This document shows positions 34,505 to 45,923 of a stretch of 64,000 bases of DNA, in pieces. The stretch is from Halichoerus grypus (lineage: Eukaryota; Chordata; Mammalia; Carnivora; Phocidae): positions 77,637,414-77,701,413 of the forward strand of contig NC_135715.1 in assembly GCF_964656455.1 (NCBI RefSeq). Reading direction: 5' to 3'. Numbering within the stretch: position 1 is the stretch's first letter; every line of letters begins with the position of its first letter. The translations under genes were made by a program, and so were the position numbers. The notes under the pieces were generated by a model. The model was given only the letters and a program-made list of their open reading frames with translations. It had not been told where the DNA came from and made no database searches.

Positions 34505-35500
34505 CATTTGATAAGTATTTACTGAGCATTTGTTCTGTGGTAGGTGTTGTGCTAGGTACTTGGCAAACAATGTCAACAAGACCCACACAATGCCTGCTGT
34601 CCTGAAGCTCATAGGTTACGGAAGGGACAGATCAAAAAATCACTCAGGGTGGTGAGTACAGCATGGGTCTTTGGGGACACCCAGGAAAGGACCTGGAAGA
34701 AGAGATGTTGGAGCCAGAGGATACAGAGGAAATGGTCAGGTAAATACACTGTGTGCAAAGGCCCAAAATGTAGCAGATGATTGTGTTCATGGACATTTAT
34801 AGACAATGACTATCACAGGGGTGGAGAACTGTCAGTGAGAAGTGGTCAGAGATGGGCTGGAGCTAAAGCACAGCTGGATTGCCAGCAGCCTTGTACATCT
34901 CATAAAGGAGCCTAAGTAAGCCTTGGGATACCATTCAGGCTGTCAAGGCAGTGGGAGGAGGAACATGATCAGATTAGAAGACCACTCAGGCTGCATGGTA
35001 CAGAACAGACGTTTAAGATGACAAAGAGTGGAGGCAGGAGGAGTAGTTAAGACAGCTCCTGCATTCCACCAGGCAAGAGCTCATCAGAACTTGGGTAGGA
35101 GAGTGGCAGTTGGGGGGCAAGTACACTGATGAAACAGACAGATATTTAGGAAGAAGAATCATGGAGCTTTGGGATATAGGGGTGACGAAGAGGGAAGCGT
35201 TAAGGATAACACCTAGATTTCTGACTTGAGCACAACTGGATGAATTTGAGATGGAGAAAACCATCCAAATGGTTTCCTCCAAAGAACAAATTTGGAGGAA
35301 AAGATCATGGGTCCTGTTTTGGACTTGGTCAGATGAGTGGAAATAATTGTTGGGCAGCTGAAGAGGTGAGTCTGGCACTTAGAAACAGGCTCTGGGGAAG
35401 TATGTTTGGGTATGTTGACTCACAGATAGTACTCGGATCCTAGGAGTGAAGAAGGGACCAGATTGCCCAGTAGGCAGACTGAGCACACCCTTAGCATATT
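34505..35500 (-). mobile_element. L2 LINE, antisense, about 1 kb
   Basis: Landmarks in order are 'gataagtatttactgagcat', 'ggtgttgtgctaggtacttg', 'tgtcctgaagctcatagg', 'gaggaggaacatgatcagat', 'accaggcaagagctcatcag', 'aggataacacctagatttct' and 'tttggacttggtcagatgag'. All belong to antisense L2. No functional frame survives. The 121-codon reverse frame at 35013-35378 is L2 sense-strand sequence with no intact domain. Confidence 0.75.
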
Positions 35501-38500
35501 AGCAAAACAGGAAAAGAAAAGAAAAAAGATTTTGAAAGAATTTCACATTTTCCATTTCAAAAAATGGAAGAAACTAGTGATTGTCCCCTAGTTAAGCCAT
35601 CATTGGGTCTGTTCCGCAGTTTAGAATGAATTTGAATTCGAATTTTTCATAGCCAGGAAAGGGAAGATGACCACAATGCTTTCTGTACTTAGGGCCCCTA
35701 AAGATCTCAATCCAATCTGAATGTAAACATTACCACCCTAATCTCAAAGCCACCATGAGAAATACAAGTTCCAGAAAACAAAAGTGATGGCCCTCTCTGC
35801 AGGTGCTCCTGGGAACCTTCTGGCAACGTGAGCTTGGGAAAGTAAGGAGGACTGAGTCCCTGGTCAGCAGCCAGGTGGGTGATGGAGGCACTTCCTGAGT
35901 GAGCAATGTCCTGAGGTCCCCACACCTTCAAGACCCTGCAGGGGATATCTATTTCATCATAGTATGTGGTCTGGGTGCTGATACCATAATACATTCTTCT
36001 TTTGAGTAGAATTTTTAAAGGAGATGTTTTGGAGACTATGCCCAAACCAAAATGCAGAAATCTCCTGGTCTAAATTTCAGACTCTGAGGTAGGTCTGTGA
36101 GGAGAGAGGCCTCCTTCTTGGTCAGGGGGGCTGCTTTTCTGGCACCTTCCAAGTCACGCTCCATAGGTGGCCCCGGTCCTCTGCCTGCTTGTGTGGACAA
36201 AGCCATCGAGCAGCTATCACTTCTCAGCCCTCTTTGTATCCAAGGCCTGGATGGCGTTCAAACCTCACCCCCCTACCAAGTCCCAAAACCACTTCTGGCT
36301 CTTGAGGTGCTAGCCATTTATAAAACTTCTGAAAAGTCAAAGTAAGGGCCAACTCCACTATAACCTGAAGGTTTTGACTCAAGTTAAGAGTCACTCACTG
36401 TTGCCGAAGGTCAAAATGCTGGCAGGAGAGTGTCCCCAGAGCCCATAAAACTGTGTTTCCACTAAAGTGTCCTCAGATAAATAAGCACCGGGCCCTTGTA
36501 AACACTCTGTCCTCTACGGATGTAAATATTCTCAAGGTGTATTAAAGAAACTGAATCACTTCCAGCTCAGCATGTTAATAACAGCTGCTGATTATTTTCT
36601 CCCCAGTGCTCACGTGGCACTCATTTCGATTAGTATGGAAAAGAGGGACGTGGGGTGGGGAATTCTGTTTACTTGCATAGCAAGAGTTACTGCTTAACCA
36701 AGCCGTGCTCAGCATGTTTGATAAGAGACCAGAAAGTAAGAAATGGTATTTTTTCCTTGGAAGTTAGCAATTAACTTATGAAAAGCATAGAGATGTGCTG
36801 GACTGGTTTGACAAATGTTCTAGAATGTGGTACTCACCTTCCACTCACCCCACCTCAGCAACTTACAACATTGCAAAAAGAACCATCAAGCAAACCTTAC
36901 TGAAATCACTTTGGGATGGGTTGCAGATGAGTTGGAATAAAAAACACTTTCGCTGGTGGAATGAAAGACATGTGTGAAAGACTTTTGTGTAAACTGGCAA
37001 TAATTCTCTCATCATGCTCAACAAACCTAAGATGCTGCCATTTTGTGCCGCATTGGCGACTCACATGCTCCCTGACACCACGCAGAGGGGTCTAAAGAAC
37101 TCACAGTAAGCGGTGAGCTGAGACCAGCTGTGAAAGGAAAGTGGCAAGGGGAAAGAAAAGGCATCCTCTTCCCATAAGACATTGCTCTTCACGTGGGAAA
37201 CCAGAGAACCCAATACGGGGATATTCTTTTTAAAGTTTACTTCTCCAGAAGTAAAAGGGAGAACCCTTTCCTGGTACATTTTTCCTCCACTACCTTAGAG
37301 CTCTGAACCTTCAGTCTGTGATGTTAAGTGACATAATATCATGAAAGAGCAATAGGCAGTGAGATAGATGGTCATAACAGTACCTCTCAAAGATCTATAG
37401 GTCCGCTCACTTCAAAGTACGCCCTGTGGAAAATGCCAAGAATACATTTTAAGAACCAAGCTAATGGCCAATTGTGCAAAAGGCCTTCCCTGGCATTTCC
37501 GGCCCTTGGCTGGCATGCTTCAGGGGACATGCCCTAGGGGGACAATGAATAATTATTCTTGGCATGAGGCATCGCGCGCTTGACTCTGCTTCAAATATCC
37601 CTTGCATAGTTTTCTTTCCTCCTATGTTTAAAATTGCTTTTTAAATTCCACTGTGTTATCAGAGGGGAGTGTGAACTCTGAAAGTGTCACCATCTTCTTT
37701 CTATCTATTTTCTTCCCTTTAAGTACAGGGGCTTTAATACATAACATATTCATTGAGAAAGCTGCTTCACCAACTGCTGGCGGGCCGCTCGGGGACAGCA
37801 TTTGTACTTCTCTATCTAGGTGTGTTTCTTTGTTTTCACATTTATTTTTTTAAAAAAAGAAAAAGGACATTTTAAAAGGGAGTTTTATGAGCCTGGTGTG
37901 AAGTCTGGGAAAGTCCCACAGTCTAACCAAGAATATTATCAAGGTGCTGTGGGTAAAAATTCAGGAGCAAATAGAAACACGGATGAAGGGATAATTGAAA
38001 TCTAAATGTATAACCCAGAGCTGCTGGTCTGATGGCTAGAGTCACCGAGAATCCATTTTCCATGTCCTCCCACCTTGTACACCTTCATGTTCTCAGACTC
38101 CCTTTCTCCTTTCCTCCCTCTCTCATCCTCCTCCTTCCTCTCTACAGTGCGCTTTGAGGAGAAATTAAGATATCTGGGAATATGAAGAAGACATATTTGC
38201 AGCATTTATCTTGAAAAAGCAACCCGCCAACCTTCTCTAAGAAGGCGATTCGGTCTTTTCAGCCTCTGCGAGCTACTTACACTAACTTTTCTCGTTCACC
38301 TCCAAGGTTCTTCACTTTGCTAAGACCCCTACATGAGGATGCACACATTGCTCATCTCAGAAAGGCTGCATCGGCCTGCACACCTCCAAATCATCTTGCT
38401 GATGCAGTCAAATATTCAGGATATCAGGATAAAGTCAAAACATTTCAATAGTTTCTTTTGATTTTAATTTACCCTGAACTCAAAACACTTTATCCACAGA

Positions 38501-39148
38501 ACAAGCTACAAAACAGTTCAATCTGAAAAGCCCTCTCTTCGTCCCTGATGGTGAGGGATGAACAGTTATCCTAGAATCAATTATGTGTACATGGGCAGAT
38601 GGGGAGAAGGTCTCCCCCCTTCCCCCCCCCCCGCAAATCTCTTTATCCAACTAGAAGTTTTCTTATTTCGAAAACTTTAGTTCTGAATGCTTCTATACAG
38701 GCATATCTAGTTGATTATCAATCCAGACTCTTCCTTCCCATATTTCCCAGACATTGGCCTTATCTCCCAGTTGGGGTACCATGCCTGCCGCTGTGGATGT
38801 GCCCAAAAGAGCACATGGGCTCACACATGTGTGCACACACATCCACATGCACACACAGCTCGATGTCCAGGCCCAGCGTCCCCTGAGTGTCTCTAGGCAG
38901 TGACGGAGAATAGGACATCCAGTTGGCACTTACTTCTGCTGCTTCCACGGTCCCGATCCACTGAGTTATTCCCCACTGCAGGGTGCTGCCTCCAGACAAA
39001 TGCCTTTGGCCTCAGGGCACAGGTCGAAGTTGATTTCCCAGGTCTGAAGCCTGGCCTGCATTTTTCTACTGAATATATCATTCCTGTCTTTGGGGGTTTT
39101 TTTGGGGGGGGGTTGTGTGTGTGTTTTGTTTTTCCATTTTCTGAGTTC
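35501..39148. other. Unassigned DNA
   Basis: About 3.6 kb, the longest stretch without a recognised repeat or gene. It includes a C-run near 38617-38632 and a CA-rich segment at 38821-38860. No frame has a recognised domain. Single-copy DNA or very old unrecognised repeats are both possible. Confidence 0.4.
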
Positions 39149-39196
39149 TTGGGCTATTCACAACTTGGGCTATTCACAACTTGGGCTATTCACAAC
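39149..39196. repeat. 16-bp minisatellite, three perfect units
   Basis: The unit ttgggctattcacaac is present three times without mismatch at 39149-39164, 39165-39180 and 39181-39196. The perfect identity indicates a recent expansion. Confidence 0.97.
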
Positions 39197-39499
39197 TACC
39201 CTCAGAGTCAACTGCCTATCAGCCTCCCTTTGCCAGTGGTTTCCTCAAGATAAATCAATACACAGACGCACAATAATTTACAAACACAGCCTGGGTTTCC
39301 CAGGCCATCCCAGCCAGCAGGCAGGGCTGAGGTCTCGAGAAGATTCACACACAGCAGTTCGCAGCTTGGCCCCGCCTCGCCACCTCAGAACACCAATCTC
39401 TCTTCAGACTCTTCAGACTCGTCCCCTTTCAGGAAGCCTGCAGGAGCTTGGCGAGCACAGCCCTCCTCAGTAACTCACAGTGCCTGTCCCCTCCCTCCC

Positions 39500-39835
39500 C
39501 TCCTGCCCTTGCTCCTGCGAAGGGCTCTGAAGGCCCTGAAGCAGCCTACACCGGGTGAGCTCGTTAAGGGCGGTGCCTCGCTGGGGCCGCTGCGGACGGT
39601 GCCCCTGGGAGCTGCTCGCAGTGTCTGTACCAAAGCCGTCCCCGTGGAGGGTAGAGAAGTCAGTGCCGCAGGGCCAACCGCCGTGGCTACCAGACTGCAG
39701 GCTTCACCTCCAGCCGCGATAGAAGCCCCTGGGCCTGCTGGCTTCCGTCCCTGCCGAGGGAAGGCCATTGCTCTCCCCAGCCTTTGTCCTGAATCACCTT
39801 TGTCACGGAGCTCATGGGTGAGTGCCCCTGGCACA
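39500..39835. promoter_or_regulatory. CpG-rich patch, possible small CpG island
   Basis: By hand count there are 19 CpG dinucleotides between 39518 and 39807. Frames stay open on both strands (plus 39509-39898, 129 codons; minus 39475-39834, 119 codons), as expected for GC-rich DNA. I recognise neither product. A gt donor-like site (atgggtgagt) occurs near 39814. Promoter, enhancer or exon function is inference only. Confidence 0.35.
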
Positions 39836-40275
39836 GACTGTATGTACAGACTTGAGCAAGGCGGCTTCCCCTGTATTTACCCCGTGCTATTGCTGTAGGA
39901 CCCAGGCACAAACCCGGGCACAGGCCAGTGCCCACTGCAAAGAAAAGACTCCTGAACACTCTTGAAGTCAGCATCCTTTCCCCCCTGAGCATGGATGCTC
40001 TCCAGGGGGCTTCCTGAGAACAAGCCCAGCAGATTCAGAGGCCAGCCTCTCAGGCAAACCCAGTCACATCCAAACCCGAGCGTGAACTCTGCAGTCTGCA
40101 CTCCGGCTGCAATCTTTGCGACACACAAATATAGTGCCGTGGGTGTCCTGGCTTGGAGACGTGAGAAAGGTCTGCTTCCTCCCCCCCCCCATGTTTTTAT
40201 GTCTATTATATTAAAAATGTGTTCCTAGTCTTCCACACAATGATTTTTCTAAGGGCAAAGGGATTATATTTAAAA
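39836..40275. other. Unassigned DNA
   Basis: No gene or repeat family is recognised. A C-run lies near 40181-40190. Confidence 0.4.
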
Positions 40276-40283
40276 GTAAGTGA

Positions 40284-40513
40284 GGGGCACCTGGGTGGCT
40301 CAGTCAGTTAAGCGGTTAAGCATCTGCCTTCAGCTCCGGTCATGATCCCAGGGTCCTGGGATCCGGCCACGGTCAGGCTCCCTCCTCAGCAGGGAGCCTG
40401 CTTCTCCTTCTCCCTCTGCCTCTCCCACCCCCACCACCCCCCCCCCCCGCTCCTGATTTCTCTCTCTCTCTCTCAAATAAATAAATAAAATCTTTTAAAA
40501 AAAGGGGGGGTGG
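40284..40513 (+). mobile_element. Can-SINE with duplicated head segment
   Basis: It begins ggggcacctgggtggctcag and ends in a CAAATAAATAAATAAAATC tail with a following G-run. The head contains a short duplication, gttaagcggttaagc, adding about 8 bp between the A and B boxes. An 8-bp duplication, gtaagtga, flanks it at 40276-40283 and 40514-40521. Confidence 0.92.
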
Positions 40514-40521
40514 GTAAGTGA

Positions 40522-42457
40522 AACTAATGGGGAGAATGAGGCAACACTTTGAAAAGGATGCTCTTGCACCAACCCTGGACTATGCTCACTCGGTCCCTCT
40601 GATCAGCCATTCTTCATCTCTGTGGGACGAGACTCACCCCGAAGGAAAAAGTCAGCTCGCCCATCTCCAGCCTGCCCTTGGAGTTCCATGCCAGGGTATT
40701 CACATCCATAGGAAAGCACTGGGCATCGATGGGTAAGCAGTGGGGAGGGGGGAAAGCTGAAGCTCATTAAATCCCATGAAGCACCAGACTCCATGCCCAC
40801 ATTGGCTAACTCATCCTCTCATTAACTGTGTGTGCTAGTTTTCTGAATGCATTTTACATAAGAAGATCTCAATGCCCAGAAAGGACAATTGGCCCCAGCC
40901 AATGGTGACGGTTGTGAGAAGATTCAGATTCAGATCTGCCTGAAGCTTTACTTGAGACCGAGATGTATAGAATGGCCCAGAAGAGTGGAAGCAATCCAAG
41001 CAAACCTCGGGGACCATGAAGAATATTAGATAAATGGTGATTGCCACATTACGGCCCCTTAGCTTCCCTCCCGCTGGATCTATAAGAAGTGTACATCCCC
41101 ACTGGTCTTGATTGTTAAAACCTCCTACCAAGACCATCTACAGCTTTTCATTTCAAGTCCTTGGCACCTGGTCACATTGCTAAAACTCCAGATCACCTGG
41201 AATCGAGTGACAAGTAGAGTAGCGAAAGTTCTCTACAAATTCACAAAATACGGGGAGTGAGCCTCCATGACTCACGTCAGTGGCATCTCCTACTGCCCCA
41301 CCAAAAGGGGACTCCAAGTTAATTTTTAAAACTCTTCTCTTGGATGAGATCTAAATGAAGATCTCACTGCTGCTGGCCCTTTCCAATCTGGCATGGATGG
41401 ATACTTGGGCCATGTCCTACCTGGGCTGATTAGAATCTGACTAATCTCTGGGCCCATATTCAAAAGTGGAGACTAAAATACATTTAGATTTTTCACAGAG
41501 AGTTGATTAGTTCCACCACAGAATTGTCTGCTAGTTCTCTAGTTAATGCCTTAACCAAATGAAATAATAAACAGCTGCCTGTGTGACTATAATAAAGAAG
41601 AGTCTCTCATTAGAAAATGGGGGTGCTTTTCTTCTATTTCCAAGGATGCAATCCTCATAATTTAACAACATGTTAACAATTAGTTATTTCAAACAACGTC
41701 CTCTTCTATCTCATATGTTATCACATCTTCTGTCTTTACAGTCAAATATTCAGACATATACAAGAAAAATTATACATATTCTCAGGGTCCGTTTTGCTAA
41801 AAAAAATCACAGTTGTTTCATTTAAGTTTTGCTACTGTACCTCTGGTTCTTTGGTGATAGAGGACAAAAAAGTTTACAGATCGCCATAAACATTTCTAAA
41901 GTTAAAATGAGCTGTAACCTCCATATACACACTCAACACAGCATTTCTTTTTAATCTCCTGTTTCCTATCCTAAACCCTATCTCTGTCAGTGATGCAATC
42001 TGGGTAACCCCTTTCAGAGTAGGATGCTGCGCCAATATCAGATACAACACTTCATAGACTCCTGTTTTTCTCATATTAGTCCAATTGCTAATCCTCACTC
42101 AACCAGAAAGAGATAGAAAGAAAGATAGAAGGCACTGAAGAAAGACTCAATTTTACAGCCATTCAATTAAACTATTACTTCTGCAACTTCTAAGTTCTCA
42201 TCTGACCATCTGGGAAGCTATGCCAAAACATACAAGTACAGAGTTTGTTTGCATTTTGCAAAGAGCTGGGAATCAAATACATGTTTACTGTAAGCTAAAT
42301 TCCATGAGTGTCCTAATCAAACATGTATAATTCTATAAATATGCTCCAGCCCTGATTTGAAAGTGGAAAGGAGGAAAACATTTTCTTCCTCCCCACCCCC
42401 TCCCCCTGTAATGTTAAAATTTGCTCAGTTTAGATCATTAACAGCAAAGATTTTTGA
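40522..42457. other. Unassigned DNA
   Basis: About 1.9 kb with no recognised gene or repeat. The longest frame (minus 40835-41137, 100 codons) has no recognised domain. Confidence 0.4.
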
Positions 42458-42700
42458 GATGCAACATAGCATATTGGTTAGAAGCCTAGATTCTGGAGCC
42501 AGACCTCCCAGATCAGAATCCTGGCCACACTACTTACTAACTGTGTGACCTTGTGCAAATTAGTTAGTATCTCCGTGCCTCAGTTTTCTCATCTGCAAAA
42601 TGGGGATATTATAGAATACCTACCTCAGAGGAAGCTATGAAGATTAAATAAATCAACATGTGTAAAGCTTTCAAAGGCGGCCCAGGTAAGTATTTGATAA
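42458..42700 (+). mobile_element. MIR SINE, nearly full length
   Basis: The landmarks 'cataggcatattggttagaa'-like head, 'attctggagccagacctccc', 'actaactgtgtgaccttgtg', 'gcctcagttttctcatctgc' and 'aaatggggatattatagaat' follow the full MIR consensus closely. It is the best preserved MIR in the window. Confidence 0.92.
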
Positions 42701-43274
42701 AGGTAGAAAAAAAAAAGAAAAAAAAACTAAGCGACATCACAGGTCACACACCATCTTCTGCTTTTAAGGAAATCAAAAGCTAGCTAGGAACATGAAACAA
42801 AGGGAAATAGTAGTGCAAAGAAACATACAACAATTATGAAATAAGTACTGGCTTTTGGTGGTGGCTATGAGTGAATACAACTGGAATATTTGCCTAAAAA
42901 CAGGAATAGTTACGAAGTCCTTTGAACTGATAAACTGATCCAACACTTATTATACTGTAAGTCCTAAAGACCATAGTCATTTTATTCATGGCAATGTTTA
43001 GGTTTCAAACTATCCTAAACAGGGAAAATCACCCATCATCTTGGAGCTTCCAGTTCTGGATCCCAAATCCGGGCTATGACTCCTATTGCTTCATTTTTTT
43101 TCACCAGATGGAGTTAAGCCTTCGCTCGGTATTTCTGGCCTGGAAGAAACAAATTCCAACTTATGTTAGACCATCATTGAATGCTCAGTGGTGCTGAAGG
43201 TGATATGCAACAATTTTCTCACCTTAAACCTTTAAGTAAGTGTAAAGTTTGGAAATTCTTCACATTAAGTTATT
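42701..43274. other. Unassigned DNA
   Basis: No gene or repeat family is recognised. An A-rich run lies near 42706-42726. Confidence 0.4.
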
Positions 43275-43289
43275 CATACCTGTTTTCTT

Positions 43290-43359
43290 TTTTTTTATTT
43301 TATTTTATTATGTTATGTTAATCACCATACGTTACATCATTAGTTTTTGATGTAGTGTT
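43290..43359 (-). mobile_element. Extremely truncated young L1 (about 70 bp)
   Basis: The sequence is the complement of the last ~55 bp of the young L1 3' UTR plus its A-rich tail, including tgttaatcaccatacgttac and atcattagtttttgatgtag. A 15-bp duplication with one mismatch, catacctgttttctt, flanks it at 43275-43289 and 43360-43374, showing a genuine separate insertion. Confidence 0.9.
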
Positions 43360-43426
43360 CATATCTGTTTTCTTAAGTCTTTAGTAAAAATGAAAGTCTA
43401 TCAGAAAGTATCCATTTTTTTCCCAG

Positions 43427-43684
43427 AGCCCACCATGTGCCTAAAACAGGGCCATATTCCACGAACAAGAAAGAAGAAATCAAAGAGGAAAAAAAAGTTT
43501 GCTCTAGAAAACTTTATCATCACACTGAAGGGACAAAACAGGCTGATAGGTTTAAGACAATCAGAGAACAGTATCAAGCTCGTATGGAAGAAAGTGCCTG
43601 TGGGGTGGATCTTCAAGATGGAGAAGAGCCTTACACAGAGTCTCAAGAAGTGAATTTTCCAGTACAGGGGGACAAAACATGTAG
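43427..43684 (+). other. Candidate exon or ORF, unproven
   Basis: A strong-looking acceptor, tccatttttttcccag, ends at 43426. From 43428 one frame is open to 43712 with a charged, non-repetitive product. It has a Lys/Glu-rich N-terminus, then QADRFKTIREQYQARMEES and DLQDGEEPYTESQEV. A donor-like site, tag|gtacaag, lies at 43685. I do not recognise the product. A second frame (43390-43653) is also open, so coding is not established. It could be a real exon, a pseudogene fragment or chance. Confidence 0.2.
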
Positions 43685-43712
43685 GTACAAGATGCCTTTG
43701 AAGTTAATTTAA

Positions 43713-44233
43713 TGTCTAAGTAAGGAATGGCATAGGGCTGTAAACCCTATGAGGAGGACACCTCAGCTAGAGTAGACCATACACAAGAGGAACACACCAC
43801 CACACCACACCACTGGGATGAGTTTTTAGTAAGAGTTAAGTCTAACTCTCCCTTGTTTTGTGATTTACCTGATGAAAATCTACTTTAATGTTCCAATTTG
43901 GGAGAGTTGGTACATCCATTTTTTGATAGGCCATTAAAAATAACAGAAAACAAGAAAATCCTTTGTATTTGCTTTTGAGCTATAGCCATTGACAGTGGAA
44001 TAAAATAAATAGGACGGGACCAGAAAGGGGAGGTAACTGTGTGACGCTCATGGCATAAGAGGGACAACAGAGGGAACTTGTGGGGAAGCGGGGGGGTGCA
44101 TGCCTGGCCCCATGCACTCATCAGGGCTTTAAAAAACACTGTGCTGGCGCCGTCCAACTCTTCAGCAGGATGTGACCCTCCAGCAGCCCTCTGGCACCTT
44201 CAGGCCAGATGGGCAGGGCAAATTAGATTAACC
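43713..44233. other. Unassigned DNA
   Basis: No gene or repeat family is recognised. A short cacaccaccacaccac simple segment lies near 43795. Confidence 0.4.
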
Positions 44234-44242
44234 AAAGCACCA

Positions 44243-44442
44243 GGGTGCCTGGGTGGCTCAGTGGGTTAAGCACCCGACTCTTGGTTTAGGCTCAGGTTGT
44301 GATCCCGTGGTTGTGGGATTGAGCCCTGTATTGGGCTCTGTGCTCAGTGCACTGTCTACTTCAGATTCTCTCTCCCTCTCCCTCTCATCTGTGCGCTCTC
44401 GCTCTCTCTCTCAAATAAATAAATAAAATCTTAAAAAAAAAA
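44243..44442 (+). mobile_element. Can-SINE
   Basis: It begins gggtgcctgggtggctcagt and ends with AAATAAATAAAATCTT and an A-run. The 9-bp duplication aaagcacca flanks it at 44234-44242 and 44443-44451. Confidence 0.95.
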
Positions 44443-44451
44443 AAAGCACCA

Positions 44452-44692
44452 AGTCATGGGGATGTAATGTACAACATGGGGACTGTAGTCAATAATATTA
44501 TACTATAATTTTGAAAGTTGCTAAGAAATTCTCATCACAAGGATTAAAAAAATGTAACTTGTTGTGGTGACAGAGGGTAAATGCACTTAATGTGATGATC
44601 CTTTCGCAATGTATACAAACGTTGAAGTATTATGTTGTAAACCTGAAACTACTATAATGTTGTACCTCAGTTATACTTTAATTTTTTTTTTA
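44452..44692 (+). mobile_element. Old L1 3' UTR fragment
   Basis: The landmarks 'gtacaacatggggactgtag', 'gaaagttgctaagaaattct', 'cctttcgcaatgtatacaaa' and 'attatgttgtaaacctgaaa' match the L1MA/L1MB-type 3' UTR. A T-rich end occurs at 44683-44692. Confidence 0.85.
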
Positions 44693-45788
44693 CAAGCAGC
44701 CAAGTGTAAAATAAGAGAAGCTGATTGCTAAAAAGCAAAAAAGGCTCTGTGTCAAAAGACTAGACAGGAGGTCCAGAACCTGGAGGATGCTGGAAACAAG
44801 GGGCTGGGCAGAAAAAACAGAGTAGCACAGGACAGTACCAAGAGCCAGACCTGATCAGAAACCAACCTCAGGACAGAGGCAACCAGAGGCCACATGTGGA
44901 TATGGACAAGTGGCTGCAGCAGACTAGGCTGGGGGCAGGACAGGGCAAGACTAATGGCCCGTGCCCAAGTTTCCTTGGGGCTTCCCACCAGGATTTCCAT
45001 TAGATACTCTGATTTCAGGTAAGGTTCTGAGTGACTTAATTTTTTATTTTCCTTTTAAAAAATATAATACTTTCTATTATGAATTTGCATACTGATTTTC
45101 ATTTTGTTTGATTTTTATCAAAATTACACATGTGCTTAGTTCGTGTCAAGTCATCTACAAGACTTGTCAAGAAAACAACAGTAACAGCCCGCATCCCATC
45201 TTTTGCTTCCCAAAGGCAACCATTTTCAAATCTTTCGGGACGTGAGGGTGATCTAGCTGGCGATCTGACCACCAGGGTGGATTCAGCTGATCAGGCTAGC
45301 TAAGTAGGTGTCCCCTTCTTCCCTTACCGCTCCATGTGCATCCATCCCAAAGCTGCATGCCCCATGGAAATGGATGACCCATCCTCAATAGAGGAGGACC
45401 ATTCAGTGAGGGGTTTACAAGTAGCTGCACTCCCCTGCTAGAACCTCCAGACACTCTCAAATCTTTTAGCTAATTGTTTTCATATTTGCATCCATGTCTG
45501 CAAGTAACTTACACATATTGCTACTTCTGAATTTTTCCATGTTACGTATTATCTGTTGATTTTCACCCTTTTGTACACACACATCCATTTCATTTCCACC
45601 ATCTTTCCAATTAATTATCCTGTAATTTATGTTTGACCCATATTCAGGAATTACATTATTATATCCATGTAAATACTATTCACAAATTATTTGTGTTATA
45701 CAATGGTTACTCTTCCTTGCTAACACAATAATTTGCTTTCCTTGGGGCTTATCTGCTTTTCCTTTACTTACATCTCTATGCTCTTATT
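44693..45788. other. Unassigned DNA
   Basis: About 1.1 kb with no recognised gene or named repeat. Parts read like a decayed transposon or LINE, but I cannot name it. Confidence 0.4.
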
Positions 45789-45799
45789 AATTCAGTTCT

Positions 45800-45912
45800 T
45801 GGGAGTGCCTGGCTGGCTCAGTCGGTAGACCATACAACACTTGATCTCAGGGTTGTAAGTTCAAGCCCCATGTTGGGTGTAGAGATTACTTAAAAATAAG
45901 ATCTTTTAAAAA
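45800..45912 (+). mobile_element. Short, older-type Can-SINE close to tRNA-Lys
   Basis: It begins tgggagtgcctggctggctc and reads 'cagtcggtagaccatacaac', 'gatctcagggttgtaagttc' and 'aagccccatgttgggtgtag'. It then passes straight to 'gattacttaaaaataagatc' with no CT-rich body. The head is nearer to a tRNA-Lys gene than in the longer SINEs. An 11-bp duplication with one mismatch, aattcagttct, lies at 45789-45799 and 45913-45923. Confidence 0.88.
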
Positions 45913-45923
45913 AATTCAATTCT

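Noticed and set aside
39149..39196. CRISPR-like direct repeats
   Set aside because: The three 16-bp units are contiguous with no spacers, and the genome is mammalian.
39475..39898. Possible gene in the CpG-rich patch
   Set aside because: Openness of both strands is explained by GC content. I kept it only as a composition feature.
43390..43653. Second open frame (87 codons) overlapping the candidate exon
   Set aside because: It is Lys-rich by virtue of A-rich sequence. Its presence lowers confidence in any coding call here.
45800..45912. Possible functional tRNA-Lys gene
   Set aside because: The 3' half does not close an acceptor stem, the sequence runs into an A-rich SINE tail and a target-site duplication flanks it.
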